Positions 1 to 6,195 of a stretch of 29,992 nucleotides of DNA are shown here, one piece after another. Each line of letters opens with the position of its first letter. Within the stretch, counting starts at the first letter, position 1. Origin of the DNA: a virus; the IMG/VR virus record IMGVR_UViG_3300009509_000167, positions 1 through 29,992 of that record; one strand, written 5' to 3'. The translations under genes were made by a program, and so were the position numbers. A model generated the notes under the pieces. That model saw only the letters and a program-made list of their open reading frames with translations, was not told where the DNA came from and did not search any database.

Positions 1-1
1 C

Positions 2-1606
2 GGGAAGAGCTCGCTTGAAGTGGCTGGGATGCCGTCGATGGCGAAGATGGCCCAGTGCGAAGAGAGGCTCTGGGAGGAGCTCGGGATCAAGAAAATCACG
101 GCGGAGCAGGCGCGGCGGATACTGCGTTCGGCACTGACTGCTGGCGAGATGGCGTCCTGGAAGGCAGAGAGCTGGTCTGAGGTGCTTTCTCTGCTTGCCC
201 CGGGGGATGCCGCGGCGGTGATGAAGGACCTCTCAGAAGAGCTCCAATCAAGCGAGGCGAGAAATCTGTCGAAGGAGGGTGCCGACAAGCTCAGGAAAAT
301 CGTCACCGAGGTCTACAACATGATGGTCCCCTCCGTGGAATCCCAGGGTCGGGCCCGGATCGTTCGCGCGCTTGAGGACGGCTTCACGGAGGTCAGGAAG
401 CACCGCAAGAAGGAGCTGCGGGATCTCAGGGCACGGAACGCTCTCCCGGTCGACGAGAATCCCCTGCTCACCCTTCCCGAGAAGGAGTTCGCCGAGAGGC
501 TCGCCCAAGCGTACAAGGACCAGAAGGATGCCGAGAATCAGGTCCGCCAGTTCACCGGGGTCGTGGAGCGTTTAGAGGGAGCGTCGAAGGCGTACCAGGG
601 TGCCGAGGAGCGTATCAAGGAGCTCGAGGCGGAGCGGCGCACGGCTGAGGGGGAGATGATCGGCAAGTGCACGCTGGAGGAGTTTCAGGAGTCCGAGCGG
701 ATGCTCGAGGAGCTTCGGGGGAAGACGAAGCACGCTGTTCATCGAGTCGGGTACGAGCAAATCACCTGGGTTCTCGAGCACGTGAAGGAGCTATCGAAGA
801 CGTCTACCGGCAAGATGGAGTCGGCGCGCGGTCCGCTTGTGCCGGAGGGTTCGGAGGCTGAGGAGCTCGAGTTCACGCAGGCGGCCAATTCTCATGTGCA
901 GGTGACGCTTTCGTATCAGGCGCTCCAGGAGCTCGAGAAGAAGGTGCAGGAGATCAATCGGCGGATTGCGGATCTTCGCAAGGTGCGTCAGGGGGAGGAG
1001 CCGGAGGACCCGGCGGCCTACCGTGAGGCGCTGGACAAGTGGTTGAAGAATCGCGCGGTGGCGAACGAGCAGGTTTCGCTGCTTACCCAGGCGGACGCGG
1101 TCCGCAGGGAGCGGGCGCGGGCGTCGACGGAGGTCGTGCAGAAAGCGGAGCTGGACGTCCAAATCCTGGAGGTGTTGGTTGCGGCTTCGCGTTCCGAGCG
1201 GGTTCGTGCAGGGGAGAATCTCTCGGTGGAGGATCGGCTCGTCGAGCTCATCACGACTGGTGTTGAGGCTACGCTCGGGGTCGAGTTCGACGTCGACGCG
1301 GAGCGGCGGCTGTTCGTCGACGGGCGCTCTTGGGATCTCCTCAGTGAGAGTGAAAGAGTACGGTTTGGCGTAGCTCTCCAGGCTTCTATCAGTCAGATCC
1401 TTGGCTTTCCTTGGCTGATCGTGGACAGAGTCGAAGTTCTGGTAGGGCCCTCCAGACCCAAGTTCTTTGCTTGGATTCACTCTCTGACCAAGTCTTTCGA
1501 CAGGATCATCTTGATTGGGGCTTTCTCTGAGAAACCTCAGGCTCTCCCCAGGGGGTGGGGTGGCTACTGGTTCGGGGGTGGGGAATGTCGCGTGAGTTCT
1601 TTGTGA
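2..1606 (+). CDS. Rad50/SMC-like coiled-coil ATPase, 5' end cut by the window edge
   Basis: The reading frame is open from base 2 and reads GKSSLE at once, which is the end of a Walker A loop. The true start therefore lies upstream, and the GTG at 20 is an internal valine. A long Glu/Lys/Arg-rich coiled coil follows from about 430 to 1210. An ABC-type signature LSESE lies at 1340-1354, and a Walker B-like strand ending in IVD is near 1426. This order (P-loop, coiled coil, signature, Walker B) is that of Rad50/SbcC/RecF-type DNA-repair ATPases, which phages often use in recombination or with a nuclease partner. In Walker B the residue after Asp is Arg, with Glu two further on, so the usual catalytic Glu position is changed. 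No nuclease partner is visible downstream; it may lie upstream. Family call firm, exact role inferred. Confidence 0.8.
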   Translation, partial: GKSSLEVAGMPSMAKMAQCEERLWEELGIKKITAEQARRILRSALTAGEMASWKAESWSEVLSLLAPGDAAAVMKDLSEELQSSEARNLSKEGADKLRKIVTEVYNMMVPSVESQGRARIVRALEDGFTEVRKHRKKELRDLRARNALPVDENPLLTLPEKEFAERLAQAYKDQKDAENQVRQFTGVVERLEGASKAYQGAEERIKELEAERRTAEGEMIGKCTLEEFQESERMLEELRGKTKHAVHRVGYEQITWVLEHVKELSKTSTGKMESARGPLVPEGSEAEELEFTQAANSHVQVTLSYQALQELEKKVQEINRRIADLRKVRQGEEPEDPAAYREALDKWLKNRAVANEQVSLLTQADAVRRERARASTEVVQKAELDVQILEVLVAASRSERVRAGENLSVEDRLVELITTGVEATLGVEFDVDAERRLFVDGRSWDLLSESERVRFGVALQASISQILGFPWLIVDRVEVLVGPSRPKFFAWIHSLTKSFDRIILIGAFSEKPQALPRGWGGYWFGGGECRVSSL

Positions 1607-1674
1607 TCGTGCTCCCGTCGTTCGCGCTCTGCTGGCTTCTGGTTCTGCTGGCGAACAGGGGGCGGCGGCGGTGA
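1585..1674 (+). CDS. 29-residue single-span membrane peptide
   Basis: ATG at 1585 is preceded by a G-rich ribosome site (GGGGGTGGGGA). The product has a short polar start (MSREFF), one hydrophobic span of about 18 residues and a basic end (NRGRRR), as in a small inner-membrane protein with a positive cytoplasmic tail. It overlaps the end of the ATPase gene by 22 bases in another frame, and its stop overlaps the next GTG start as GTGA, so translation is probably coupled. Phage peptides of this shape include holin-like and spanin-like proteins, but no specific family is recognised. The short length limits confidence. Confidence 0.5.
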   Translation: MSREFFVIVLPSFALCWLLVLLANRGRRR

Positions 1675-2060
1675 TACGCCATCGTTTCGGCGCGGATCAG
1701 CGCGCTGCGTGTCGCGAGCTTGCGCGTGTTCTCTTGGCCGCTGGATTCCCGGCCTCGGCTGCCCGGGAGCCTGAGGATCTCGGCTCGGAGTGGCAGCTTG
1801 TCGTACCGTGGGGCAGCGTTCTCTGGCCGATCCTGAGGGTCAATCCGAAGTTCCCCTGGCCCTCCCTGATGGCTGACTGCTTGCTCGAGGCTCGTCGGCG
1901 GGCTCGCATCTCGGGGCAGACCTCGCACGTGATCCCTGTTGGCGTCACGCTCGAGTTCCGCGATACTGGGCCGTACCGCTACGTTGCTTGTCTGGAGGTG
2001 GCAGACCTTCTTTGGCTCGGGCAGCGGGCGGGGCTGGCGAGAGAGGCGCCCCGGGGTTGA
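1671..2060 (+). CDS. Hypothetical protein, 129 residues
   Basis: The GTG start overlaps the stop of the upstream membrane peptide (GTGA), and the TGA stop sits in the loop of the terminator hairpin at 2047-2071. The product has a basic, Ala/Arg-rich helical N-terminus, a mixed middle with several Trp and Pro (residues about 42-65), and a short strand-rich C-terminal half. I do not recognise the family. It is the last gene of the rightward cluster that starts with the Rad50-like ATPase, so a role in DNA metabolism is possible by context only. Confidence 0.65.
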   Translation: MIRHRFGADQRAACRELARVLLAAGFPASAAREPEDLGSEWQLVVPWGSVLWPILRVNPKFPWPSLMADCLLEARRRARISGQTSHVIPVGVTLEFRDTGPYRYVACLEVADLLWLGQRAGLAREAPRG

Positions 2061-2071
2061 TCCCCGGGGCG
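2047..2071. terminator. Bidirectional hairpin between convergent genes
   Basis: CGCCCCGGGG at 2047-2056 and CCCCGGGGCG at 2062-2071 are perfect reverse complements (10 bp) around a 5-base loop. The hairpin lies between two convergent genes (stops at 2060 and 2081). The TGA of the left gene is in the loop. Only a short T-poor tail follows on either strand, so it is not a textbook U-tract terminator. Its position still suggests it ends transcription from both sides. Confidence 0.65.
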
Positions 2072-2080
2072 TTCTCGCTG

Positions 2081-2596
2081 CTATCGGCGCACCGTAGCTC
2101 CCTGCACAGTTCTGTAGGTGATGAGCTCTCGCAGATCGTTGACTGCGTCGATCCAAGCGCCGTACTCGGGAGTATCCATCCTGGGGCCTGCTCCCGAGCT
2201 CCAGATTGTGTGGCCGGCGGTCTTGGTATCCTCGTCCACTGAGATGTTCTGGAGTATGAGTCCTTCCACCTCGGAGAGCATGAACACGCGGATGTGGTCG
2301 GAGTCGTAGCGTGGCACGGTGAATCGGATCACGGCTCCGGGGATCTTCAGCCGTGAATCCCACCAGCGGCCGGGCAGTCTCTTTGGTCGGCGGAAGCGAG
2401 CTTGCCATCCGGGTCCCTTCGTTCGGAGCCAGACCGTGCAGTTCTGCTCGCGTGGGCTACTTGTGTGGTGGTCGGCCCTGAGCTCCGTTGCGAACATCAG
2501 CATTGGGTCGGCGGCGATCGTTGCGATTGACTGGCGGAGGATGAAGGTAGGCGTTTCATCCTCGGTCCCGAGCTTCTCGAGCGGATTTGTATCCAT
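2081..2596 (-). CDS. Hypothetical protein, 171 residues
   Basis: Last gene of the leftward operon. The ATG at 2596 has an ATGGAG site upstream. The product is soluble-looking and mixed alpha/beta, with an early low-complexity stretch, a basic Trp-containing patch near residues 63-84 and an acidic middle (about 105-125). It has no signal or membrane span. I do not recognise it. The start lies 41 bases inside the upstream gene, and no better internal start was evident, so coupling is likely. Its 3' end faces the 2047-2071 hairpin. Confidence 0.65.
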   Translation of the reverse strand: MDTNPLEKLGTEDETPTFILRQSIATIAADPMLMFATELRADHHTSSPREQNCTVWLRTKGPGWQARFRRPKRLPGRWWDSRLKIPGAVIRFTVPRYDSDHIRVFMLSEVEGLILQNISVDEDTKTAGHTIWSSGAGPRMDTPEYGAWIDAVNDLRELITYRTVQGATVRR

Positions 2597-2825
2597 TGAT
2601 CCAGAACTCCATCAGTAGAACGAGGTCCTTGGGCCGGCAATGTGGGCTGACCTCGAGGGCTCGGCCCTCGCTGATCTCGAGGAGGGTGACGAATCGGTTG
2701 TCGCCCCGGACCCTGAAGACTCTGCCCGAGAGTCTGCACATTTCGTTGGCGAGGGTGAGACAGTGGGAGCGCTTGAGGCGCTCCCCTGTCCGTGTTGAGG
2801 GTCCGAGGGGTTTCACGGTCACCAC
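2556..2825 (-). CDS. Hypothetical protein, 89 residues
   Basis: GTG start four bases after the previous gene's stop. The product has a basic N-terminus, a short beta-rich centre with RGDNRFVTLLEI near residues 40-51, and a C-terminal helix. One His-Cys pair (HC) occurs in each half, which is not enough to call a metal site. Family not recognised. It sits in a tightly spaced leftward operon of similar small genes. Confidence 0.6.
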   Translation of the reverse strand: MVTVKPLGPSTRTGERLKRSHCLTLANEMCRLSGRVFRVRGDNRFVTLLEISEGRALEVSPHCRPKDLVLLMEFWINGYKSAREARDRG

Positions 2826-2829
2826 GGGG

Positions 2830-3057
2830 CTACCGTCGCCGGCCGAGCATCAGATTGAATCTGACACCATCGGTTCCGGGGATGTCCTTCCAGCCTCCGG
2901 AGGATGCGGTCAGCGTCATCTTGCCAGTGCTGGAGACCTTGCCTCCGTCGAGGGTGACGTGGATGAAGAGGTTGTTTCCGTCGGGGTCCTCGTACACGTT
3001 GAATCCTTCCCCTTGCAGTAGGTGCTTGACCAGGGTGATGGTTTCTGCCTTTTCCAT
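2830..3057 (-). CDS. Hypothetical protein, 75 residues
   Basis: The ATG has a strong GAGGAGG site. The product begins with an amphipathic helix (about 3-17), then beta strands with the patterns FNVYEDPDG and NLFIHVTLDGGK, and a basic end. The helix-plus-sheet pattern suggests a compact alpha/beta domain. I do not recognise the family. Short spacing to both neighbours places it in the leftward operon. Confidence 0.65.
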   Translation of the reverse strand: MEKAETITLVKHLLQGEGFNVYEDPDGNNLFIHVTLDGGKVSSTGKMTLTASSGGWKDIPGTDGVRFNLMLGRRR

Positions 3058-3070
3058 CGGGATTGCCTCC

Positions 3071-3325
3071 TCAGGCGTGGGGGTCCATTCCGAGCTCGCG
3101 TGCGAGTTTTCGGGCGAGCTTGCTTGTCTGGGGCCAGTAGTCTCTTGTAGTCAGTGCCGAGCGTGAGAATCCGTCGCGGAGTCTCGTGACGATGACTTTC
3201 CAGCACTCCACGACTTCATCGTCCGAGGGTCTCGAGGGTCTGAGTCTCTTGATGCTCGGGATGATCGCGAAGTGGAAGTCTCGCATTGTCATGGGCTTCG
3301 GCGTGTCCGCCCTGGGTGCGGCCAT
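3071..3325 (-). CDS. Hypothetical protein, 84 residues
   Basis: ATG preceded by an AAAGGTAGGG-type site. The product is basic and mainly helical; residues 34-60 form an amphipathic helix pair (DDEVVECWKVIVTRL and following), and the C-terminal helix is Lys/Arg/Ala-rich. No catalytic motif is visible. Unrecognised member of the leftward operon; nucleic-acid binding is possible from the charge only. Confidence 0.6.
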   Translation of the reverse strand: MAAPRADTPKPMTMRDFHFAIIPSIKRLRPSRPSDDEVVECWKVIVTRLRDGFSRSALTTRDYWPQTSKLARKLARELGMDPHA

Positions 3326-3331
3326 TGTTCC

Positions 3332-3625
3332 CTACCTTTCTGCCTCATACTCCTTACAGGGGGCTTGGCACTCGAACAGCTTCAGGGTCTTGAGTCCGTC
3401 GTCTTGGATCTCGCCGATCATCTGCTGGATGCCCTCGAGGGATTCGGCGATCTTGCCGGCCTGGTAGGTGAGCTCACACAGTGCGGCGGTTTGGATGGTG
3501 TCGCGGCTCCATCCTGACCGGCCGTCCATCTCTTCCCAGTGAAATGCTTCGTTGAGTAGATCGCGCACTAGCCGGCGGAGCTCTGTCGGGATGTGGCCCG
3601 GTGGGCCCTTGATGTCACGGGGCAT
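3332..3625 (-). CDS. Hypothetical protein, about 97 residues
   Basis: Mostly helical, with two Cys in the C-terminal third and an acidic end. I prefer ATG at 3625 because AGTGAGGA lies five bases upstream. A GTG at 3637 is also possible: it overlaps the previous stop as GTGA and would add four residues. Family not recognised. Spacing to the next gene is six bases, consistent with one transcript. Confidence 0.6.
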   Translation of the reverse strand: MPRDIKGPPGHIPTELRRLVRDLLNEAFHWEEMDGRSGWSRDTIQTAALCELTYQAGKIAESLEGIQQMIGEIQDDGLKTLKLFECQAPCKEYEAER

Positions 3626-3633
3626 GGGGGTCC

Positions 3634-3882
3634 TCACTTTCTCGCGATCGTGAAGCGGATCGAGTTCCCACAGTGCAGCCCCACCGCCAGAATGCGGTAT
3701 CGTCTCTTCAGCCAGGGGAGGGCCTCGACGAGCTCTGACGGGTCGATGACTGCGGACCCGCGGTCCAGGTCGTGGGTGTTGTGGTAGGGGTCGGTTCCGT
3801 ACCAGAAGCCTGGGCAGTTCCCGAGGTCGGTACGGCGTTTGCGCTTGGGCGTTTTCGCCTCGTCTCCCCAGTCGTTACGCAT
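3634..3882 (-). CDS. Hypothetical protein, 82 residues
   Basis: ATG at 3882 has GAGGGAGG upstream and overlaps the previous gene's end by eight bases. The frame is open further upstream, but that part reads as low-complexity Ser/Pro/Gly antisense to a better gene, so I reject the longer start. The product has a basic start (KTPKRKRR), a CPGFWYGTDPYHNTH segment near 28-42, an acidic middle and a strand-rich end. Family not recognised; the Cys/His-containing segment could be structural. Confidence 0.6.
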   Translation of the reverse strand: MRNDWGDEAKTPKRKRRTDLGNCPGFWYGTDPYHNTHDLDRGSAVIDPSELVEALPWLKRRYRILAVGLHCGNSIRFTIARK

Positions 3883-4183
3883 TGGGGCCTCCCTCGGGCA
3901 GAATCGGGCTGACCCACAGAGTGTCATAGACCCAGGCGCCGAGGTTCCTGGGGCTCGAGCCGTCCCACCGCCCGAGGATCCGCACTTCGCTCCCGGGTTC
4001 GGGCTTGAATGGTGTTGTGCCGGCGATGGCGCAGACCATCGACCAGCCGTCAGGGTCCTTCCCGTACTCCACGAGGTAGATAGGTGCGCCACTCGTGCGC
4101 ACTAGCTCCTGGGCGTCGGTTTGGACTGCCTGGATAATTTCGGATACTTTCGTCCTCCACGGACTTGCTGAGTTCGTGCTCAT
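3875..4183 (-). CDS. Hypothetical protein, 102 residues
   Basis: The ATG has one of the strongest ribosome sites in the window, GGAGGTGATC six bases upstream, matching the 16S tail almost fully. The product has an N-terminal helix (about 10-30) and then a beta-rich body with several Trp and Pro, suggesting a small folded beta domain. No family recognised. It follows a 78-base gap with a hairpin after the DUF3560 gene, so it may be translated well even if upstream transcription is weakened. Confidence 0.65.
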   Translation of the reverse strand: MSTNSASPWRTKVSEIIQAVQTDAQELVRTSGAPIYLVEYGKDPDGWSMVCAIAGTTPFKPEPGSEVRILGRWDGSSPRNLGAWVYDTLWVSPILPEGGPNA

Positions 4184-4235
4184 GGATCACCTCCGGATTG
4201 GCTGCTCATCAGGCGAACCCCGCCACGGGCTCGCG

Positions 4236-4257
4236 ACCGGGGGAGAGCCCCCCCGGT
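4236..4257 (-). terminator. GC-rich hairpin inside the leftward operon
   Basis: ACCGGGGG (4236-4243) pairs with CCCCCGGT (4250-4257) around a 6-base loop. It lies just after the stop of the DUF3560 gene and before the next leftward gene. There is no T-run on the leftward transcript, so it may be an attenuator or an RNA-stability element rather than a full terminator. Confidence 0.4.
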
Positions 4258-4261
4258 TTCG

Positions 4262-5098
4262 CTAGGCTGCGCGCACTTGTTCGAGCGCTGCCTCGAGGCA
4301 TCGCCTGACGTGGTCGATCCCGCCCATTGCGTTCGGGGTGATCTTTCGCTGCCAGCACGTGTTGCGTCGGCTCCAGACGTAGCCGCAGCGTCGCATGGTC
4401 TTGGAGACTGTCGGGTCCTTGGGCGTGTCGTAGACTTGAATGCGGCCCTCGGGTTCGTTTACGGAGATCACGAACCCGTCGCCCTGGATGTCGTCCTTGG
4501 GCGCTTCGGCCATCTTCTCGAGGTCGGCGAGTCTGGCCTTCAGCCGGCGGATATTGCCCGAGGAGTTCGTGAGTTCGTAGGCGGCGAACGGCTGGCGCTC
4601 CCAGGAGTACGGGAATGCGGCCTTGCGCGCGGCCAGGACGCGGCGTTCCTTCTCGCTCAAGTCCGTGCTCTTCGCCCAGTCGAGCCACTTCTCGGGTTCG
4701 TTCTGGAAGTCCGGTTTCCCGGCCCGGCGCCAGGAGCGGTTGAGCGCGACCATGCGCGCGTGCCTCGCCTCGAGTTTCGCGATCCTCTCGGCGAGCTTCT
4801 CGGGGGCGTCGGGATCGTCGGAGGCGATGCCTGCGCGCCCCACGCTCTCGGCGCGCTCCCGCAGCCTCTTCGCCTTCTCGCTGCACTCCCGGGCCTTGCC
4901 CCACCATGAGTCCAGCCGCCTCAAGTCCCGGCGATGTCGACCCTCGCTGTGGTGGCCCACCAGAACGGGCGTCCCGTTCATGCACTCCGAGAGCCCTCGC
5001 GCCCGGTCGTTCAGTGCATCGGCCGCAGCCTCGAGCCTAGCGGCCTTCTCGAGCATCCGCTCGCGCCGCTCCTCCTGCCTCTCCTGATACGTGTTCAT
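4262..5098 (-). CDS. DUF3560 domain protein
   Basis: Residues 1-130 match the pattern I know from DUF3560 proteins: a charged coiled coil opening with YQERQEERRERM, then PVLVGHHSEGRHRRDL (about 45-60), then a second coiled coil. The family is common on plasmids and phages of GC-rich bacteria and has no established reaction that I can state. The C-terminal half (about 200-270) is a separate small domain with VISVNEPEGRIQVY and a Cys/Trp-rich strand segment. The ATG overlaps the upstream peptide stop as ATGA, and a GGGGGAG site precedes it. It is the largest gene of the leftward operon. Domain call firm, function unknown. Confidence 0.85.
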   Translation of the reverse strand: MNTYQERQEERRERMLEKAARLEAAADALNDRARGLSECMNGTPVLVGHHSEGRHRRDLRRLDSWWGKARECSEKAKRLRERAESVGRAGIASDDPDAPEKLAERIAKLEARHARMVALNRSWRRAGKPDFQNEPEKWLDWAKSTDLSEKERRVLAARKAAFPYSWERQPFAAYELTNSSGNIRRLKARLADLEKMAEAPKDDIQGDGFVISVNEPEGRIQVYDTPKDPTVSKTMRRCGYVWSRRNTCWQRKITPNAMGGIDHVRRCLEAALEQVRAA

Positions 5099-5205
5099 CT
5101 CTCCCCCCTCGTCTCGGCGATGACCGCCACCGCCAGCGCCGGCCCGATCAGAGCCGGGAACAGCAGGAAGGCGCCCGCGAGTGCGAGCGCCCCCCAGATC
5201 CTCAC
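5095..5205 (-). CDS. 36-residue membrane peptide
   Basis: GTG at 5205 overlaps the stop of the zinc-ribbon gene (GTGA), and its own stop overlaps the DUF3560 start (ATGA). The peptide is almost one hydrophobic span (WGALALAGAFLLFPALIG and on) with a charged end ETRGER. The same frame is open further upstream, but that part is Arg/Gly/Ser-rich and antisense-like in composition, so I chose the coupled start. No family recognised. Confidence 0.5.
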   Translation of the reverse strand: MRIWGALALAGAFLLFPALIGPALAVAVIAETRGER

Positions 5206-5462
5206 AACTCCCAGTCCTGATACCGATCCCGAGCCCCGATCGGATACCCGCATAGCGGGCAGTAGTCGGGAACGTCCTCCTCGGGAACCGCGAGCCGGCC
5301 GTTGCCGCAGGAGCACAACCAGTCCACCCTGCGCGTCGGGCCCTCGAGGTCTTCGAGGATCGCGCGCGTGATTAGCTCATCCGTGCTCGGGCCCGCCACG
5401 GCCCCATGCCTCACGATCGCCCGGTCGGCTTCCGGGTAAAGGTCCATCACCTCGAGCCGCAT
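5202..5462 (-). CDS. Small zinc-ribbon protein, 86 residues
   Basis: Residues near 50-73 hold CSCGN and CPLCG, a two-knuckle CxC/CxxC zinc ribbon, after an acidic helical N-terminal half. Such ribbons in small phage proteins usually mediate protein or nucleic-acid contacts. The ATG overlaps the previous stop by one base (TGATG), and a GGGGGTAGG site precedes it. Family beyond the ribbon not recognised. Confidence 0.7.
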   Translation of the reverse strand: MRLEVMDLYPEADRAIVRHGAVAGPSTDELITRAILEDLEGPTRRVDWLCSCGNGRLAVPEEDVPDYCPLCGYPIGARDRYQDWEL

Positions 5463-5701
5463 CAGCCTACCCCCGTTTCGTCGCCAGCGTACGCCGGCCC
5501 ATACGTCGCGCGAACGGCGCGCAGAGCCCGCGCCCGTTCCGCTTCCAGCTCCCAGCAGTCAATCGCCTCGCCCCACACCTTGGGCGCCCACTTCTCGAGC
5601 TCGCCACGTAGCGCCGAGCGAATCGTGCCCACGTCCCCGTACCGGTTCGCATACGCCCGCCACACGTCCCCCGGAACCTCCACCAACACTTGAAGTCTCA
5701 C
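5462..5701 (-). CDS. Hypothetical protein, 79 residues
   Basis: GTG at 5701 overlaps the previous gene's stop (GTGA). The frame is open further upstream but overlaps a better gene there. The product starts with a strand (RLQVLVEVP), then is helical and rich in Trp, Arg and Ala. The pattern with VPGDVWRAYANRYGD near 9-23 suggests a small DNA-associated or antitoxin-like fold, but this is only a resemblance. Not recognised. Confidence 0.6.
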   Translation of the reverse strand: MRLQVLVEVPGDVWRAYANRYGDVGTIRSALRGELEKWAPKVWGEAIDCWELEAERARALRAVRATYGPAYAGDETGVG

Positions 5702-6093
5702 CCCACCCCCCCCTCTCTCTCCGCTGCACGTACGATCTTGTCCCGCGCAATCCGCCGAGTCCACACAAGCTCGTCCATGTAGGACTGCGCCATACGATAC
5801 GCCGCCGAGGCATCCTCAACCTTGCACGCCAACAACATCAGCTTGTGCGCCTGTGCGTTCAACGCCAGCGCCAACGACCCACGGTCCGAACCAATCGCCT
5901 CGAGGTCAGCACGCTCCTCTTGTACCGACCGCAACATGCCCTCAGCTTCCACCACCAGCGCGTCACCAGCCTGGACGTGCCGCTCAACCCCGTACAGCAA
6001 CCGATCCCACAACAACTGACGCTCCGGACCACGGTCAGCCGGCGGAGCACACGCATCACGCCGAAGCGCACCCTCCAACATCTCCCGATCCAT
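5698..6093 (-). CDS. Hypothetical helical protein, 131 residues; first gene of the leftward operon
   Basis: ATG preceded by AAGGAGGGGGAG. The product is almost wholly helical and charged, with no signal, span or metal site. It is the promoter-proximal gene of a twelve-gene leftward operon, about 70 bases from the predicted transcription start. Proximal early phage genes often act on host functions, but nothing in the sequence identifies a target. Family not recognised. Confidence 0.65.
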   Translation of the reverse strand: MDREMLEGALRRDACAPPADRGPERQLLWDRLLYGVERHVQAGDALVVEAEGMLRSVQEERADLEAIGSDRGSLALALNAQAHKLMLLACKVEDASAAYRMAQSYMDELVWTRRIARDKIVRAAEREGGVG

Positions 6094-6167
6094 CTCCCCC
6101 TCCTTACCTCAAGTGAGCCAGATCACCCCTACCACTCCCACCCACATCGACAACCCGCACCCCAAAC

Positions 6168-6195
6168 CTTAGACCCACCCAGTCCAGTCTGTCAA
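6168..6195 (-). promoter_or_regulatory. Leftward sigma-70-type promoter
   Basis: On the - strand, a perfect TTGACA (6195-6190) is followed by a 16-base spacer and TCTAAG (6173-6168, four of six matches to TATAAT). Transcription would start near 6161 and reach the first leftward gene (start 6093) after about 70 bases. Its position ahead of the operon supports it. Confidence 0.6.

Noticed and set aside
791-1480. Leftward open frame of 229 codons opposite the Rad50-like gene
   Set aside because: Leu/Arg-rich reverse reading of coiled-coil codons; the forward frame has clear ATPase motifs.
1506-2408. Leftward open frame of 300 codons
   Set aside because: It spans two convergent genes and the perfect hairpin between them, and has Arg/Pro/Ser-rich shadow composition.
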